DNA of 64,000 nucleotides from Flavobacteriaceae bacterium (GTDB lineage: Bacteria > Bacteroidota > Bacteroidia > Flavobacteriales > Flavobacteriaceae), in contig JABAZC010000058.1 of NCBI GenBank assembly GCA_018608625.1, positions 1 through 64,000 on the forward strand. The letters are read 5' to 3'. Of the stretch, positions 63,320 to 64,000 are shown piece after piece. The notes under the pieces were generated by a model. That model saw only the letters and a list, made by a program, of their open reading frames with translations, had not been told where the DNA came from and did no database searches. Made by a program: the position numbers and the translations under genes. Position 1 is the first letter of the stretch; every line of letters begins with the position of its first letter.

Positions 63320-64000
63320 ATGAAACTTAATAAACTTTGTTATTTTACTCTAATAACTTTTTTAATTTCCTTAAAAGGTCACTCCCAATTAAACGCTAGT
63401 GTAATTGGATCTGCGCAAGTTTTAGACAACAACTGCTTTTTAATAACTCCAGCTGTTAACGATCAATCAGGAGGTGTTTGGTATGACAATTCCATTGATT
63501 TCTCAAACGACTTCACCATTTATTATCAAAGTTATTTTGGTAGCAACGATGCAGATGGTGCAGATGGAATGGCTCTGGTTTTTAAACAAAATTCTACTCC
63601 AGCAATTGGTAATACAGGGGCATATGTTGGTTATGGAGGTATTGACCAGTCTTTAATTATTGAATTTGATACGTTTCAAAATAATGGAGGAGCTGACCAA
63701 GGGCCAGAGGCTTTTAGCGACCCAACCTATGACCACATAGCTATTATGAAAAATGGCGTTTCTGACCATGCTTCTTCTTCAAACTTGTCGGGTCCGATTC
63801 AGGCCAGCATTAGTAGTGTAAATATAGAAGATGGCGTTGACCACGATGTTAAAATTGAGTGGGTTTCTAGCAGTCAAACACTTAATGTTTACTTTGATTG
63901 TAATTTAAGACTGAGTGTAACTGAAGATTTTAAAAATACAATTTTTGAAGGAGACAGCAGTGTTTATTTTGGCTTTGTAGGTTCAACTGGAGGGCTCAAT
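63320..64000 (+). CDS. Secreted L-type lectin domain protein (cut by window end)
   Basis: The frame is open for 227 codons to the window edge. Signal peptide MKLNKLCYFTLITFLISLKG ending near SQ, then a bacterial L-type (legume) lectin domain: GGVWYDNSIDFSNDFTIYYQ, NDADGADGMALVFKQ, YGGIDQSLIIEFDTFQN (Asp/Asn metal site), DHDVKIEWVSSSQTLNVYF, and VYFGFVGSTGG. Flavobacterial proteins of this kind usually continue into repeats and a T9SS type B (gliding-associated) domain; that part is outside. Starts 14 bases after glyS. Confidence 0.85.
   Translation, partial: MKLNKLCYFTLITFLISLKGHSQLNASVIGSAQVLDNNCFLITPAVNDQSGGVWYDNSIDFSNDFTIYYQSYFGSNDADGADGMALVFKQNSTPAIGNTGAYVGYGGIDQSLIIEFDTFQNNGGADQGPEAFSDPTYDHIAIMKNGVSDHASSSNLSGPIQASISSVNIEDGVDHDVKIEWVSSSQTLNVYFDCNLRLSVTEDFKNTIFEGDSSVYFGFVGSTGGLN

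Noticed and set aside
1..64000. CRISPR arrays, insertion sequences, prophage, toxin-antitoxin or classic defence genes
   Set aside because: No direct-repeat arrays, transposase, integrase, phage structural or defence genes were found; only the scattered relic near 52.9 kb suggests rearrangement.

Overview
The window is an AT-rich chromosomal segment of a member of the Bacteroidota, most likely a marine Flavobacteriaceae. The evidence is threefold. Several secreted proteins end in type IX secretion (T9SS) sorting domains. Many genes have the Bacteroidota promoter element TAnnTTTG. Gene content and arrangement are also typical: a mevalonate pathway cluster, ftsX-DUF3098-uppP-truB, a three-gene succinate dehydrogenase, a TonB-dependent receptor, and ribosomal protein L21 with a C-terminal extension. 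No phage, insertion sequence, CRISPR array or rRNA operon is visible; nearly all genes are intact. Layout: 0.3-2.9 kb holds a secreted M20 amidohydrolase and a T9SS-exported protein built from two copies of one domain. 3.2-12.9 kb is one very compact plus-strand operon of twelve genes. Its first eight are the arsenosugar biosynthesis set: peroxidase-like protein, radical SAM ArsS, rhodanese, TIGR04282 glycosyltransferase, purine nucleoside phosphorylase, arsenite methyltransferase ArsM, DUF547 protein and TIGR04283 glycosyltransferase. It continues without a break into a small MerT-like membrane protein and three further glycosyltransferases (a dolichyl-phosphate-sugar-synthase-like GT2, a processive CESA-like GT2 and a GT-C enzyme). 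12.9-18.0 kb (minus) carries a pseudouridine synthase, a UbiA prenyltransferase, mevalonate kinase, diphosphomevalonate decarboxylase and an HI0933-type flavoprotein; a tRNA-Leu(UAG) follows. 18.3-26.7 kb has a dipeptidase, a T9SS M28 aminopeptidase, MmcQ/YjbR, a cyclase-family protein, HemW, RuvC, a lipoprotein, PEP carboxykinase and DUF423. 26.7-36.4 kb has saccharopine dehydrogenase with an Lrp regulator, SemiSWEET, LeuS, ftsX-DUF3098-uppP-truB and a tandem PPK2 pair. 36.5-40.4 kb has Aat, an OB-fold-like DUF3127 protein, an orphan histidine kinase, HIT, GreA and a degenerate Rieske-like lipoprotein. 40.4-44.9 kb is a thiamine acquisition locus: a TonB receptor behind a TPP riboswitch, a NadR-like kinase, a PnuC-family transporter, a YkoF/MTH1187-type thiamine-binding protein and a phosphopantetheinyl transferase. 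45.0-64.0 kb has AhcY, a GNAT acetyltransferase, L27/L21, an M16 peptidase pair, a DMT transporter, an HMA lipoprotein followed by the relic of a methyltransferase gene, a T9SS esterase, aminopeptidase P, sdhCAB, an Ig-like lipoprotein, GlyS and the start of an L-type lectin protein that runs off the end. How it fits together: the arsenosugar operon should methylate arsenite (ArsM), attach the dimethylarsenical to an adenosyl group (ArsS), remove adenine (nucleoside phosphorylase) and glycosylate the ribose. The appended membrane glycosyltransferases and MerT-like protein suggest export or further elaboration of the product, but this is inference. AhcY elsewhere in the window disposes of the S-adenosylhomocysteine made by such methylations. 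The thiamine locus pairs an outer-membrane receptor with an inner-membrane carrier and a candidate trapping kinase. The mevalonate genes supply isoprenoids, and UppP recycles the polyprenyl carrier.
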